Position numbers and translations under genes: made by a program. A DNA stretch of 64,000 nucleotides from Thauera sp. K11 (GTDB lineage: Bacteria; Pseudomonadota; Gammaproteobacteria; Burkholderiales; Rhodocyclaceae). The notes below the pieces were generated by a model that saw nothing but the letters and a program-made list of their open reading frames with translations, was not told the DNA's origin and did no database searches. Position 1 is the stretch's first letter; each line of letters starts with the position of its first letter. The DNA lies in the NCBI RefSeq assembly GCF_002354895.1, contig NZ_CP023439.1:3410001-3474000 (forward strand), read 5' to 3'. Of the stretch, positions 27,909 through 38,139 are shown piece by piece.

Positions 27909-29996
27909 TCAGAATCTCCCCGACAGGCTCAGCGCGACGCCGCGCCCGGCCGCGGCCAGCTCCCGGCCCGAGACGCCGTCGGTCAGATGCTCGTGGTAGC
28001 GCTTGTCGGCGAGGTTGGTGAGCTTCACGCCCAGCGTGGCGGCATCGAAGGCGCCGAGCGCGCCGAAGTGCCAGCCGAACTCGCCGTCGGCGGTGACGAA
28101 GCCGGGGGTACGGTCTTCGGTGCCGTTGGAGAATTTCTTCGCGATGCGGTTCTGCGCCGCCACCGCGCGCAACTGCGCACGCCAGTAGAAGCCGCGTTCG
28201 GCCGGCTGGCCGATGCCCAGCGTCAATTCGGGCGCGGGCATCTGGTACAGCGGCTCGTCGTCCTGGTGGTTGGTGCCGCGCAGCCAGGTGAAGCCGGCAT
28301 CGACCACCCAGGCGGCCAGCGGCACGCTGGCACCGCCTTCGACGCCGTAGATGGTGACGTGGTCGAGGTTCTCGGTGCGCTTGAGCGGCAGCCCGGTGCC
28401 GGGGTGGCGCGCGCCGGTGATGCGGCCGGCGATGTAGTCATCGACGCGGGTGTGGAAGGCGGCGAGCTGGTAGCTCAGCGCGCGCTCGCGCCCTTTCAGC
28501 CCGACCTCGAAACTGGTCGACACCTCCGGCGCGAGTTGCGGATTGCCGACGTGGTAGTAGCCGTCGCCGCGCGCCGAATCCTCGAAGCGCTCGCGCATGT
28601 CGGCGGCGCGGTAGGCCCGGCCGACGCTGGCATACACGCTCGTCGCCGCAGTCAGCGGATGGATCGCGCCCAGCGACCACGACAGGTTGCCGTCGGCGTT
28701 GTCCAGCCCGCTGGTCTGGGCCGCCGGCCCCGCGCCCTTCCGCTTGGCATCGCCCGTGACGCGGTCGTAGCGCGCCCCCGCCACCACGCGCGTGGCGCCC
28801 AGTGCGATCTCGTCCTGCACGAACAGGCCGGAGGATTCGATGCGGCCATCGACGAAGGGATCGTTGCGCTGGTTGTTGTTGAAGAAAGGCGCGTTGTTGT
28901 CGATGTAGCGCGCCGGGTCGCCCGTCATGCGCCACGTCTCGGCGCCCACCGTCAGCATCTGGGTCTCGCCCAGCGGCAGCAGGTATTTCGCGCGCGCGCC
29001 GTCGGTGGAGAAGGTGACGTCGTTGCGCACGTAGTCGCGCCCCAGCCTCGATGCGTAGGCGCGGATCTGGCGGAACACCTCCTGGTGATACACCTCCGCC
29101 GCAAGCTGGCCGGGGCCGAGCGCGGCATCGATGCCCAGCTCGTACAGTTCGCGCCGCTGCTCGGGCGAATGGATGGTCGCCACGCCCAGCGGCGCCGGGA
29201 TGCCCGCGCCGCTGCGCGCCGAGCCGGGGTACCACACGTCGTGGTCGGTATGGCGCTGCAGGTTCAGCCGCAGGCTGACGTCGTCGGACAGACGATGGCG
29301 GTATTTCGCCAGCAGCGAATCGGATTCGTAGCCGGTGTTCGCTTCGCGTCCGTCCGGGCTGCGGTAGTCGCCGACCTCGCGGCCGGCGATGCCCAGCACC
29401 AGCGCATGCCCCGGATCGGAATGCGTCAGCAGCACGGCGCCGGCCAGACCGCGGTCCACACTGCTGGCGGCAAGGCCGATGCGCCCGCCCGTCCTGCTCG
29501 TGGCCGAAAAACGCGCATCCGGCGTCATCAGGTTCACCACCCCGCCCAGCGCGCCGCTGCCGTACAGCACCGAGCCCGGCCCCTTCACCACTTCGACGCG
29601 GTCGAGCAGTCCGAGATCGGCGAACGAGGCGATGGCCCCCTGCGGCTGGGCGGAATTCACCCGCAGGCCATCGACCATCACCACCACGCTTTCCTTCTTC
29701 AACCCGCGCAGCACCGGGTTCTGCCCCCATGCGCCATCGGCATGCACCGCCAGGCCGGGACGGCCGCGCAGCAGATCCCCCACCACCGTGGCGGCCGCCT
29801 CGGGCGTTCGCACGACCTCCACCGCCTGCGGCGTCTCCAGCGCATCCGCGGCGTAGCCCTTGGCGGTGACGAACTGCTCGGCAAGCACGGTCGCGGCCGC
29901 CTCGTCCGCCTCGGCGGCATCGGCGCGGGAAGATGACAACGGAAACACGGCCAGGCCCAGCAAGGCCAGAACCAGCGGACGCATACGCAGCACCAT
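27909..29996 (-). CDS. TonB-dependent outer-membrane receptor
   Basis: A 695-residue receptor with a signal peptide ending SRADAAEAD, a plug domain (ETPQAVEVVRTPEAAATVVG, GLKKESVVVMVDGLRVNSAQ, VEVVKGPGSVLYGSGALGG) and a barrel ending VALSLSGRF. The plug is closest in style to heme, cobalamin or copper receptors rather than to the catecholate receptor at 18 kb. ATG 29996 has GGAG six bases upstream, better than ATG 30008. It is the first gene of the receptor-ABC operon under the promoter at 30068-30110. Confidence 0.92.
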   Translation of the reverse strand: MVLRMRPLVLALLGLAVFPLSSSRADAAEADEAAATVLAEQFVTAKGYAADALETPQAVEVVRTPEAAATVVGDLLRGRPGLAVHADGAWGQNPVLRGLKKESVVVMVDGLRVNSAQPQGAIASFADLGLLDRVEVVKGPGSVLYGSGALGGVVNLMTPDARFSATSRTGGRIGLAASSVDRGLAGAVLLTHSDPGHALVLGIAGREVGDYRSPDGREANTGYESDSLLAKYRHRLSDDVSLRLNLQRHTDHDVWYPGSARSGAGIPAPLGVATIHSPEQRRELYELGIDAALGPGQLAAEVYHQEVFRQIRAYASRLGRDYVRNDVTFSTDGARAKYLLPLGETQMLTVGAETWRMTGDPARYIDNNAPFFNNNQRNDPFVDGRIESSGLFVQDEIALGATRVVAGARYDRVTGDAKRKGAGPAAQTSGLDNADGNLSWSLGAIHPLTAATSVYASVGRAYRAADMRERFEDSARGDGYYHVGNPQLAPEVSTSFEVGLKGRERALSYQLAAFHTRVDDYIAGRITGARHPGTGLPLKRTENLDHVTIYGVEGGASVPLAAWVVDAGFTWLRGTNHQDDEPLYQMPAPELTLGIGQPAERGFYWRAQLRAVAAQNRIAKKFSNGTEDRTPGFVTADGEFGWHFGALGAFDAATLGVKLTNLADKRYHEHLTDGVSGRELAAAGRGVALSLSGRF

Positions 29997-30067
29997 GCAG
30001 CACTCCATCGAAAGGATGGGCTGGCTGGCGGCGGCTGGCTTGCCCTGGGTGGAAACGGGATGTGCGG

Positions 30068-30110
30068 ATAATACTGCAAATGAGAATTATTATTATTTGA
30101 TCTTCGTCAA
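30068..30110 (-). promoter_or_regulatory. Fur- and FNR-type promoter of the receptor-ABC operon
   Basis: On the minus strand, TATTAT (30073-30068) is a good -10. A Fur-like 7-5-7 element (AATGAGA, ATTAT, TATTATT) covers 30079-30097, and an FNR box TTGATCTTCGTCAA covers 30097-30110, centred about 42 bases before the predicted start. This geometry predicts activation by FNR at low oxygen and repression by Fur when iron is plentiful. Confidence 0.72.
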
Positions 30111-30261
30111 AAGTGGGACCTTGCTGGCCGGGAACTTGCCGCGGCCGGACGCCTGCGGAAACCGGAAGCGTCCGGAGATCGAAGGTTCAGGTTCCCATGC
30201 GTGCGGATAATCGGATGCCGGCCGGCAGCGGTCCCTCCGGCCAGGCACGCCGGGATACCGT

Positions 30262-30291
30262 AATGCGTTCAGTTCTCATTCGAGCTATAGT
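30262..30291 (+). promoter_or_regulatory. Possible promoter with weak Fur-like box for the HMA-like gene
   Basis: AATGCGT-N5-TCTCATT at 30262-30280 resembles the Fur elements elsewhere in the window (five of seven arm positions pair), and TATAGT at 30286-30291 is a fair -10. No clear -35 is seen. Confidence 0.4.
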
Positions 30292-30381
30292 TGCGCGCTG
30301 CGTCTTGCCCTCCGGTCCGCCGATGCCTCCTCATTCCGCCCGTTCCCTCCCGATCCCCCGGCACACGACCGGAGACGACGC

Positions 30382-30813
30382 GTGAGCCGCATCGTCTCTT
30401 CCCTCCCCGGCCGCATACGCGTGCGCGACAAGACCCTGCGCAACCTCGAGCGCCTGGCCCGGGTCGAGCGCGCGCTCGGCGGCGTGCGCGGAGTGCATAA
30501 CGTGCAGACCAACACCGGCGCGGGCAGCGTCGTGCTGCACTTCGATCCGAAGCAGGTGGACGTGGCCAAACTCGAAGGCGAGGTGGATGCGGTCATCGAC
30601 GCGGTGCTGGCGGCGCCGGCGCGCGCGCCGGGCCAGCGTTCGCTGCGCGTGCAGGTGAACCGCTACGCCAAGATGGGCATGATCGGCAGCCTGGCGACTT
30701 CGCTCGCACTGGCCGCCACCGGACAGAAGCGCGGGCATGCGGTGTCGGGCGCAATCTTCGTGGCCTGCCTGGGCGTGCATCTGGGCGTACACAGGCGGCA
30801 TCTGTTGCGCTGA
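30382..30813 (+). CDS. Cys-less HMA-like protein with C-terminal membrane segment
   Basis: A 143-residue protein. Residues 1-75 look like a heavy-metal-associated fold lacking the CxxC metal site (LPGRIRVRDKTLRN, then VERALGGVRGVHNVQTNTGAG, then VVLHFDP). The C-terminal part is hydrophobic (MGMIGSLATSLALAATG, HAVSGAIFVACLGVHLGV). GTG 30382 has GGAG seven bases upstream. The same GR(I/V)R pattern occurs in the protein at 38822-39163 and in the N-terminus of the P-type ATPase at 34784-36937, so it probably belongs to the same iron-handling set although it faces the other way. Confidence 0.75.
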   Translation: MSRIVSSLPGRIRVRDKTLRNLERLARVERALGGVRGVHNVQTNTGAGSVVLHFDPKQVDVAKLEGEVDAVIDAVLAAPARAPGQRSLRVQVNRYAKMGMIGSLATSLALAATGQKRGHAVSGAIFVACLGVHLGVHRRHLLR

Positions 30814-30860
30814 AACCGGGATCGCGCCTCACGTGCCGCCCCGGAAACCGAGCAGGGCGA

Positions 30861-31015
30861 GCACGACGGTTTTTTCATCCGCCCGGATGGCGCGACACGG
30901 CAGGTCTGGTGGTGGGGGATGCGTTGAGCGGGCGAGGACTGTCCGAGCACCGAGCGCAGCGAGGGCGAGTTCCGCAGCCCGAGGAACGCATCCCCCGCCA
31001 TCAGACCGGATTCCA
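30861..31015. repeat. Palindromic dispersed repeat, copy A
   Basis: About 155 bp that recur, roughly 90% identical, at 49034-49188. The core is bounded by 23-bp inverted arms (30903-30925 and 30985-31007, 21 of 23 pairing) around a centre containing CCGAGCGCAGCGAG. There is no coding capacity of its own; it looks like a REP/MITE-type element between two transcription units. Confidence 0.85.
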
Positions 31016-31091
31016 GGCACTCAACCCCGGTAACCGAGGCGACGGTGGTGGAACGCCGGCACGGCCCCGGGGCGAGCCGCGTGATCCGGCG

Positions 31092-31652
31092 TCAGCCGCC
31101 AGGCGCGTCCTCGTGTTCCACGCAGCCAGCCGCCAGGCCCACCAGCCGCCTTGCCAGCGCGACCGCAGGCGCGCGGCTGCGGGCTTCGTCCGCGAGGTAG
31201 ATCTCCAGCCCGAGATAGCGAAAGGCGCGGTTGTTCCAGATCTGCTCCGGGATCACGGTGCGCGCGTGCAGCGAGAACGGCGGGCCGAGCGGAATCACCC
31301 GCACCCTGCCGGCGTCGGCGCCGTCCTGCTCCAGGGCGGCGAGCAGCCGTTCGCGCAGGGGCGCGTCGGCGCAGATGAAGTCGGCGCACGGGCCGTTCTC
31401 GTCGAAACCGGTGTGCAGGTCGATCAGCAGGCGATGGCGCTTCAGTATGTGGGGCAGCAACTGCAGGTAGAGCGCGCGGTGCAGCGTGTCGTAGCGGAAA
31501 CACTGGTCGGGGCGCGGGCGGCGCCCCGACAGACCTTCCGGGATCTCGAGCACCGCCACCTCCCGCGCCTGCAGGCCGGCGGCCACCTCGCGCCCGAAGT
31601 CGCGTTCCTCGCGGTGGATGCCCAGCACCAGCAGGGTGGCCGCGGGGTTCAT
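31092..31652 (-). CDS. Uncharacterised protein, possible zinc hydrolase-like fold
   Basis: A 186-residue cytoplasmic protein, last in the leftward feo run, 19 bp after feoC. The pattern LLVLGIHREERDFG near the N-terminus and LLIDLHTGFDENGPCAD in the middle recalls carboxypeptidase/succinylglutamate-desuccinylase or formylglutamate-amidohydrolase folds, where His and Glu/Asp bind zinc. I cannot assign the family with confidence. No ribosome site is obvious before ATG 31652, so it may rely on coupling to feoC. Confidence 0.7.
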   Translation of the reverse strand: MNPAATLLVLGIHREERDFGREVAAGLQAREVAVLEIPEGLSGRRPRPDQCFRYDTLHRALYLQLLPHILKRHRLLIDLHTGFDENGPCADFICADAPLRERLLAALEQDGADAGRVRVIPLGPPFSLHARTVIPEQIWNNRAFRYLGLEIYLADEARSRAPAVALARRLVGLAAGCVEHEDAPGG

Positions 31653-31671
31653 GGCACGCGCGCGGCGACGG

Positions 31672-31908
31672 TCACTGCGCCGGGCCGTCGCCCGTCCACT
31701 GGTACAGCGTCTGGGTGGCCGAGTCGCAATTGGAGCAACTGCAGCCGCAGGTCGACCCCGGCGGCAGGCGCTTGACCCGGCCCTTGCGCTCCAGCGTGCC
31801 GAGCATCGCTTCCAGCGCCTCGGGCGTGCTGTCCAGGCCGTTGGCCATGTCGGCCAGGCTCGCGCGGCGATGCTCGCGCAGGTAGTTGCTCAGACGGGAC
31901 AGGATCAT
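31672..31908 (-). CDS. feoC: FeoC-like Fe-S winged-helix protein
   Basis: A 78-residue protein with an N-terminal winged helix (ILSRLSNYLREHRRASLADM) and a Cys cluster CGCSCSNC at about residues 54-61 that can hold an Fe-S cluster. FeoC proteins modulate FeoB stability or feo expression in response to iron and oxygen. The start ATG 31908 has GGAG seven bases upstream, and the gene follows feoB by 12 bp. Confidence 0.9.
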   Translation of the reverse strand: MILSRLSNYLREHRRASLADMANGLDSTPEALEAMLGTLERKGRVKRLPPGSTCGCSCSNCDSATQTLYQWTGDGPAQ

Positions 31909-31920
31909 GCGGATCTCCGT

Positions 31921-34244
<2,324 letters not shown>

Positions 34245-34245
<1 letters not shown>

Positions 34246-34472
34246 CACAGTTTCTCCACCGTCAGCGCATCAGCTTCGTCCTTGCGCAGCGACAGCGCGA
34301 AGCCGCGCACGCGGATCTCGACCGGATCGCCCATCGGCGCGACCCGCGTCACGCTCAGTTCGGCGCCCGGGGTCAGGCCGAGCGCCAGGAGCTTGCGGCG
34401 ATAGGCGCCGCCGCCCTCGGAAAAGCCGAGCACCTTGGCGCGGTCGCCGACGGCGAGTTGCTTGAGCATCAT
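34245..34472 (-). CDS. feoA: FeoA (first copy)
   Basis: A 75-residue SH3-like cytoplasmic protein that assists FeoB. Family pattern: [36 protein letters not shown] and [24 protein letters not shown] 34472 has GGAG eight bases upstream. It is directly coupled to feoB. Confidence 0.94.
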
Positions 34473-34541
34473 TTGGAATTCTCCAGGGTCCGGAAACAGG
34501 CGGCGATGCCGGAGCACCGCCCGGTATAAGGGTTCATCGGA

Positions 34542-34787
34542 TCAGACCTTGCACACCATGATCTTGTGGGCCATGCCGCCGCCGAGCGCGAAGCGCGCCT
34601 CGCCGCGCAACACGACGAGCCCGGCGCCCTGGCGCTGGCGCACGATGATCTCGCTGCCGACGTTCAGGCCCATCTCGGCGACCCGCCGCGCCATGCCGGC
34701 GCCGCCGACGATGGCGGCCACCCGCAGGACGTCGCCCTCGGCGGCCATGGCGAGCGGAAAGGTGGCGGCGGACCGGGGCGCGTTCAT
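34542..34787 (-). CDS. FeoA-like protein (second copy)
   Basis: An 81-residue FeoA-domain protein (GGAGMARRVAEMGLNVGSEI, then FALGGGMAHKIMV), clearly diverged from the feoA copy 69 bp downstream. Two FeoA proteins per FeoB occur in several proteobacteria. ATG 34787 overlaps the stop of the P-type ATPase gene (ATGA), tying ATPase and Feo expression together. Confidence 0.9.
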   Translation of the reverse strand: MNAPRSAATFPLAMAAEGDVLRVAAIVGGAGMARRVAEMGLNVGSEIIVRQRQGAGLVVLRGEARFALGGGMAHKIMVCKV

Positions 34788-36937
34788 CCGGCAAGCTCGC
34801 TGACGGGAAGACGGGCCGGCGCCGCGGCGCGTTGCCGCCGCCGCTGCCGCGGCAGGCCGGCGCCCGCCAGTGCGCGCAGCAGAATCGCGATGGTGCTGCC
34901 GTTGTGCAGCGCCGAGGCGGCCACCGGGCTCAGGAAGCCGAAGGCGGCGGCCGACAGCACCGCGGTGTTCAGGCCCACGGTGAGCTTGAAGTTGCTGTCG
35001 ATCAGGCGCCGCGTGGCCAGGGCCAGCGCCTTCGCGTCGGCGACGCGGCCGATGTCGTCTTCCAGCAGCGCGATGTCCGACGCCAGGCGCGCGACGTCGG
35101 CGCCGTTGTGCATCGAGATGCCGACGTGCGCGCCGGTGAGCGCGGGCGCATCGTTGACGCCGTCGCCCACGAAGGCGATGCGGGCACCCTCGTCAGCGAG
35201 CTGCTTCAGGATGCGCGCCTTGTCTTGCGGCAGCAGGCCGGCGTGGAAGGCGTCCAGCCGCAGTTCCCCGGCCATCGCCTGCGCGCGCTCGGGATGGTCG
35301 CCGGTGAGCATGACGATGCGCCTGGCGCCGAGCCGGCGCAGCCGCGCCACCGTCGCCGCGCTGTTGGGGCGCAGCGTGTCGCTCAACGCCAGGAGTCCGA
35401 GCAGTTCGCCGTCGTAGGCGATGTAGAGCAGCGTCTTGCCTTCGCGGCGCAGGCGGTCGATCACGTCGAGGTGGTCGCGGGTGGAAACGCCTTCGTCGTC
35501 CTCGACGAAGTGGCGCGAGCCGACGACGATGCGCTTGCCGTCGATGACGCTGGCCACGCCGTGGGCGACGATGAACTGCACTTCCTTGTGGTCGAAGTGG
35601 TGCGGATGATCCAGCCGGTGCGACGCCTGCACCACCGCCAGCGCCATGGGGTGGAAATAGTGCTCCTCGACCGACGCGGCGAGGTTGATCAGGTCTTCCG
35701 GCGTGTAGCCGGCCCGCAGGGCGACGGAATCGGTCACCTTCAGCGCGCCGCTGGTCAGCGTGCCGGTCTTGTCGAACACGAAGGTGTCGGCGTCGGCCAG
35801 GCGTTCCAGCGCGCGGGCGCCCTTCACCAGCATGCCGGACCTGCCGGCCTCGTACATCGCCGCCTTGAAGGCGACCGGCGTGGACAGCTTGAGCGCGCAC
35901 GAATAGTCGGCCTGCAGCACCGCGGCCACGCGCTGCCAGTCGCGCGCCACCAGCCAGGTAGCGCCGGCCAGCCCCAGCACCATCGGCACCAGGCGGTCGG
36001 CCAGGCGGGCGGCTTCGAGCTGGGTGTTGCTCTTGGCGGCGAGCGACTGCTCGACGAAATCGGCGATGCGCGCCGCGGCCGCCTGCGCGCCGACCTTTTC
36101 GGCATAGATGCGCAGGCGGCCCTCGTCGACCAGCGTGCCCGACAGCACCGGGTCGCCGCGGCGCCGCGCCACCGGCACGCTCTCGCCGGTCATCGTCGCT
36201 TCGTTGACCAGCGCCTCCCCGCCCAGCACCGTGCCGTCGACCGGGATCACCGTGCCGGTGGCGGCGATCACCGTGTCGCCCACGCGCACCTCGGCGGCAT
36301 CGACCTGCACCTCGGCGCCGCCGCGCTCGACCCACACTTCGCTCACCGCCGGCTTGAGCAGGTGCTTGAGCAGTTCGTCGGAGCGCTGTTCGATCGACTC
36401 TTCGAGATACTCGCCCAGCGCGAGCAGGAAGGACGTGGTGTTAGCGGTCAGGAAGTCGCGGCGGCCAATCGAGATCGCCACCGCCATTGCCTCCAGCACG
36501 TGCGAGGTGACGCCCTTTTCGAGGAAATCGTCCATCGCCTCGCCCAGCAGCGGGATCGCCGTGCCGAACGCGACCGGCGCCTGCAGTTGCGGGCGCAGCG
36601 CGCGGGTGGCCAGCAGCGTGGCGCCGCTCAGCGCCACCGGCGCCATGCTCACCTCGCCGTTGCCCCTGCCCGGCCGTGCCGGGAGCACCGGCGGCGCCAG
36701 GCCGAGGATGGCCGCGCCCAGCGCGCCGGCATCGGTGCGCCCGGGCTCGAAGTCGATCACCAGCGCGCGCGCCGCCGCGTTGATGCGCACCTTCGCCACG
36801 CCGTCCAGCGCCGCCACCGCGCGCTCGATCTGCCTAGGTTCCCGCGGCGCGCCGGCGCGGCAGCCGTAGCGGAAGCGCACCCGGCCGCGGGTGGCATGCA
36901 CCGGCTCCAGCAGCGAGAACCAGCCGCCGCCCATCAT
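34784..36937 (-). CDS. P1B-type ATPase with YSC motif (FezB/P1B-6-like)
   Basis: A 717-residue metal-transporting P-type ATPase. An N-terminal Cys-less HMA-like domain (about 12-80, RGRVRFRYG) is followed by transmembrane helices, the actuator (VNEATMTGESVPV), the membrane motif DYSCALKLSTP (Cys347) in place of the usual CPC, the phosphorylation site DKTGTLTSG (Asp389), the HP motif (EEHYFHPMALAV) and GDGVNDAPAL. Cu/Zn pumps have CPC; loss of the first Cys and the Pro resembles the P1B-6 group that includes FezB of ferrosomes. Position between small membrane proteins and feoAB supports iron as cargo. ATG 36937 overlaps the upstream stop. Confidence 0.88.
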   Translation of the reverse strand: MMGGGWFSLLEPVHATRGRVRFRYGCRAGAPREPRQIERAVAALDGVAKVRINAAARALVIDFEPGRTDAGALGAAILGLAPPVLPARPGRGNGEVSMAPVALSGATLLATRALRPQLQAPVAFGTAIPLLGEAMDDFLEKGVTSHVLEAMAVAISIGRRDFLTANTTSFLLALGEYLEESIEQRSDELLKHLLKPAVSEVWVERGGAEVQVDAAEVRVGDTVIAATGTVIPVDGTVLGGEALVNEATMTGESVPVARRRGDPVLSGTLVDEGRLRIYAEKVGAQAAAARIADFVEQSLAAKSNTQLEAARLADRLVPMVLGLAGATWLVARDWQRVAAVLQADYSCALKLSTPVAFKAAMYEAGRSGMLVKGARALERLADADTFVFDKTGTLTSGALKVTDSVALRAGYTPEDLINLAASVEEHYFHPMALAVVQASHRLDHPHHFDHKEVQFIVAHGVASVIDGKRIVVGSRHFVEDDEGVSTRDHLDVIDRLRREGKTLLYIAYDGELLGLLALSDTLRPNSAATVARLRRLGARRIVMLTGDHPERAQAMAGELRLDAFHAGLLPQDKARILKQLADEGARIAFVGDGVNDAPALTGAHVGISMHNGADVARLASDIALLEDDIGRVADAKALALATRRLIDSNFKLTVGLNTAVLSAAAFGFLSPVAASALHNGSTIAILLRALAGAGLPRQRRRQRAAAPARLPVSELAG

Positions 36938-37425
36938 GCGTCTCCGTGGCGCTCCGCTTCGACTTCGGCCCGGATGTCGGCCATCTGCTCCTTCATTTCC
37001 TCGAAGCCGCCGGCGATGCCGGTGTAGAGCTTCATCGCCGACTTGACAATCTTGCCGCGCAGTTCCTCGTCGCTGAGCACCCAGGCCGCGGCGGCGCCGA
37101 TCAGCGCGCCGATCAGGAACTGCTCGGTGTTGCGCGTGCGCAGGAAGGCCGGCATGCCCTGCAGCAGGCCGGCGTCCATGCCCGCGGCGGCCAGTCCGGC
37201 CTGGATGCCGGCCTGCATCCCGGGACCGGCGCCGAAGCCCTGCCCCTGGCCGAAACCGAAGCCGTTGCCGGCGCCGTAGGCTGCTCCCGCGGCCTCCCCG
37301 CCGTATCCGCCCGCCGCTTCGCCGCCCCAGCCGCCGCCCTGCCAGGCAGCCCCGCCGTATTGCGGGCCGCCCTGCATCGTGCCCGCCGGGCCGGCGCCGT
37401 AGCGCTTCTTGTGCTTCTTAGCCAT
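36934..37425 (-). CDS. Small Gly-rich membrane-associated protein
   Basis: 163 residues: a basic start (MAKKHKKRYGAG), a Gly/Ala/Gln-rich low-complexity region (about 15-90), then one hydrophobic helix (FLIGALIGAAAAWVLSD) and an amphipathic tail (GGFEEMKEQMADIRAEVEAE) like YtxH-type proteins. GGAG lies eight bases before ATG 37425. It overlaps its neighbours on both sides. A structural role at a membrane compartment is possible; no family is firmly recognised. Confidence 0.82.
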   Translation of the reverse strand: MAKKHKKRYGAGPAGTMQGGPQYGGAAWQGGGWGGEAAGGYGGEAAGAAYGAGNGFGFGQGQGFGAGPGMQAGIQAGLAAAGMDAGLLQGMPAFLRTRNTEQFLIGALIGAAAAWVLSDEELRGKIVKSAMKLYTGIAGGFEEMKEQMADIRAEVEAERHGDA

Positions 37426-37759
37426 TGTCCTTCTCCATGTCGGCCTGCGCGGCGTCGCGCAGCATTCGTTCGATGAACAGCACGCCGGCGGCGCCCGCCG
37501 CGGCCGTGAGCAGCGCCGCACCGTAGTCCTGCCGGTGCAGCGCGGCGGCGGCCTGCGCCCCCGCCGTCAGCGCCGTTCCTGCTTGCAGCGCATGGCGCAG
37601 CACCCGCTTCAGGTCGGCGGGCGAGGTCGGCGACGGCCTGTCCTGGAAGGCGGAAAGGCAGCCTCCGGCGACGAAGCCGCGGATGAAATCGCCGCCCGCG
37701 GCCTGCTGCGGCGCAGCGCCTGCCGCATAGGGGTAGTAGGGCCGGATCGGGGCAAGCAC
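37418..37759 (-). CDS. Small hydrophobic protein of the fez-like cluster
   Basis: 113 residues, with Gly- and Ala-rich helices (GGDFIRGFVAGGCLSAF; ALLTAAAGAAGVLFIERMLRD). GTG 37759 is chosen because AGGAG, part of the upstream gene's last codons, sits seven bases before it and the start is then four bases after the upstream stop; ATG 37783 is in frame but has no such site. The 3' end overlaps the next gene by eight bases. No known family is recognised. Confidence 0.75.
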   Translation of the reverse strand: MLAPIRPYYPYAAGAAPQQAAGGDFIRGFVAGGCLSAFQDRPSPTSPADLKRVLRHALQAGTALTAGAQAAAALHRQDYGAALLTAAAGAAGVLFIERMLRDAAQADMEKDNG

Positions 37760-37763
37760 GGCG

Positions 37764-38138
37764 TCACTCCTGGGCAGGTTCATCGCCCGCGGGCCTGGCC
37801 GCGGGTTTCGCCGCGGCCTTGGGCGCACGCGGCGCGGCCTTGCGCGGCGCACGGCGCGCGGGCGCCTTCGCGGCGGGAGTGTCTTCGGCGGCATCCGCCT
37901 TCGCGGCGGGGGCCTCGGGCTCTGCCGCCCCGGGCTCTGCCGCTTCGGCCGCGGCGCCGGCCAGGCGCTGGCGCGCGCGCGCCGAAGCCTGCTCGATCGC
38001 CTCGAGGCTCGACACCGTGGCGTCGCGCAGCCTGTCCTGGGCCTTCTCCAGCCCTGCCTTGGCCTTGTCCGCCTTCATCAGGCGGAGCGCGACCGCGCCG
38101 GCCAGCACGCCGGCGGCGAATGGAAGCAGCGGGAACAT
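37764..38138 (-). CDS. Membrane-anchored protein with Lys/Ala/Pro-rich tail
   Basis: 124 residues: an N-terminal hydrophobic anchor (LLPFAAGVLAGAVALRLM), a helical segment (GLEKAQDRLRDATVSSLEAI) and a histone-H1-like tail (APARRAPRKAAPRAPKAAAK). AAGGAG lies nine bases before ATG 38138. It could link a membrane to DNA, polyphosphate or another polyanion; this is speculation from charge alone. Confidence 0.8.
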   Translation of the reverse strand: MFPLLPFAAGVLAGAVALRLMKADKAKAGLEKAQDRLRDATVSSLEAIEQASARARQRLAGAAAEAAEPGAAEPEAPAAKADAAEDTPAAKAPARRAPRKAAPRAPKAAAKPAARPAGDEPAQE

Positions 38139-38139
38139 G

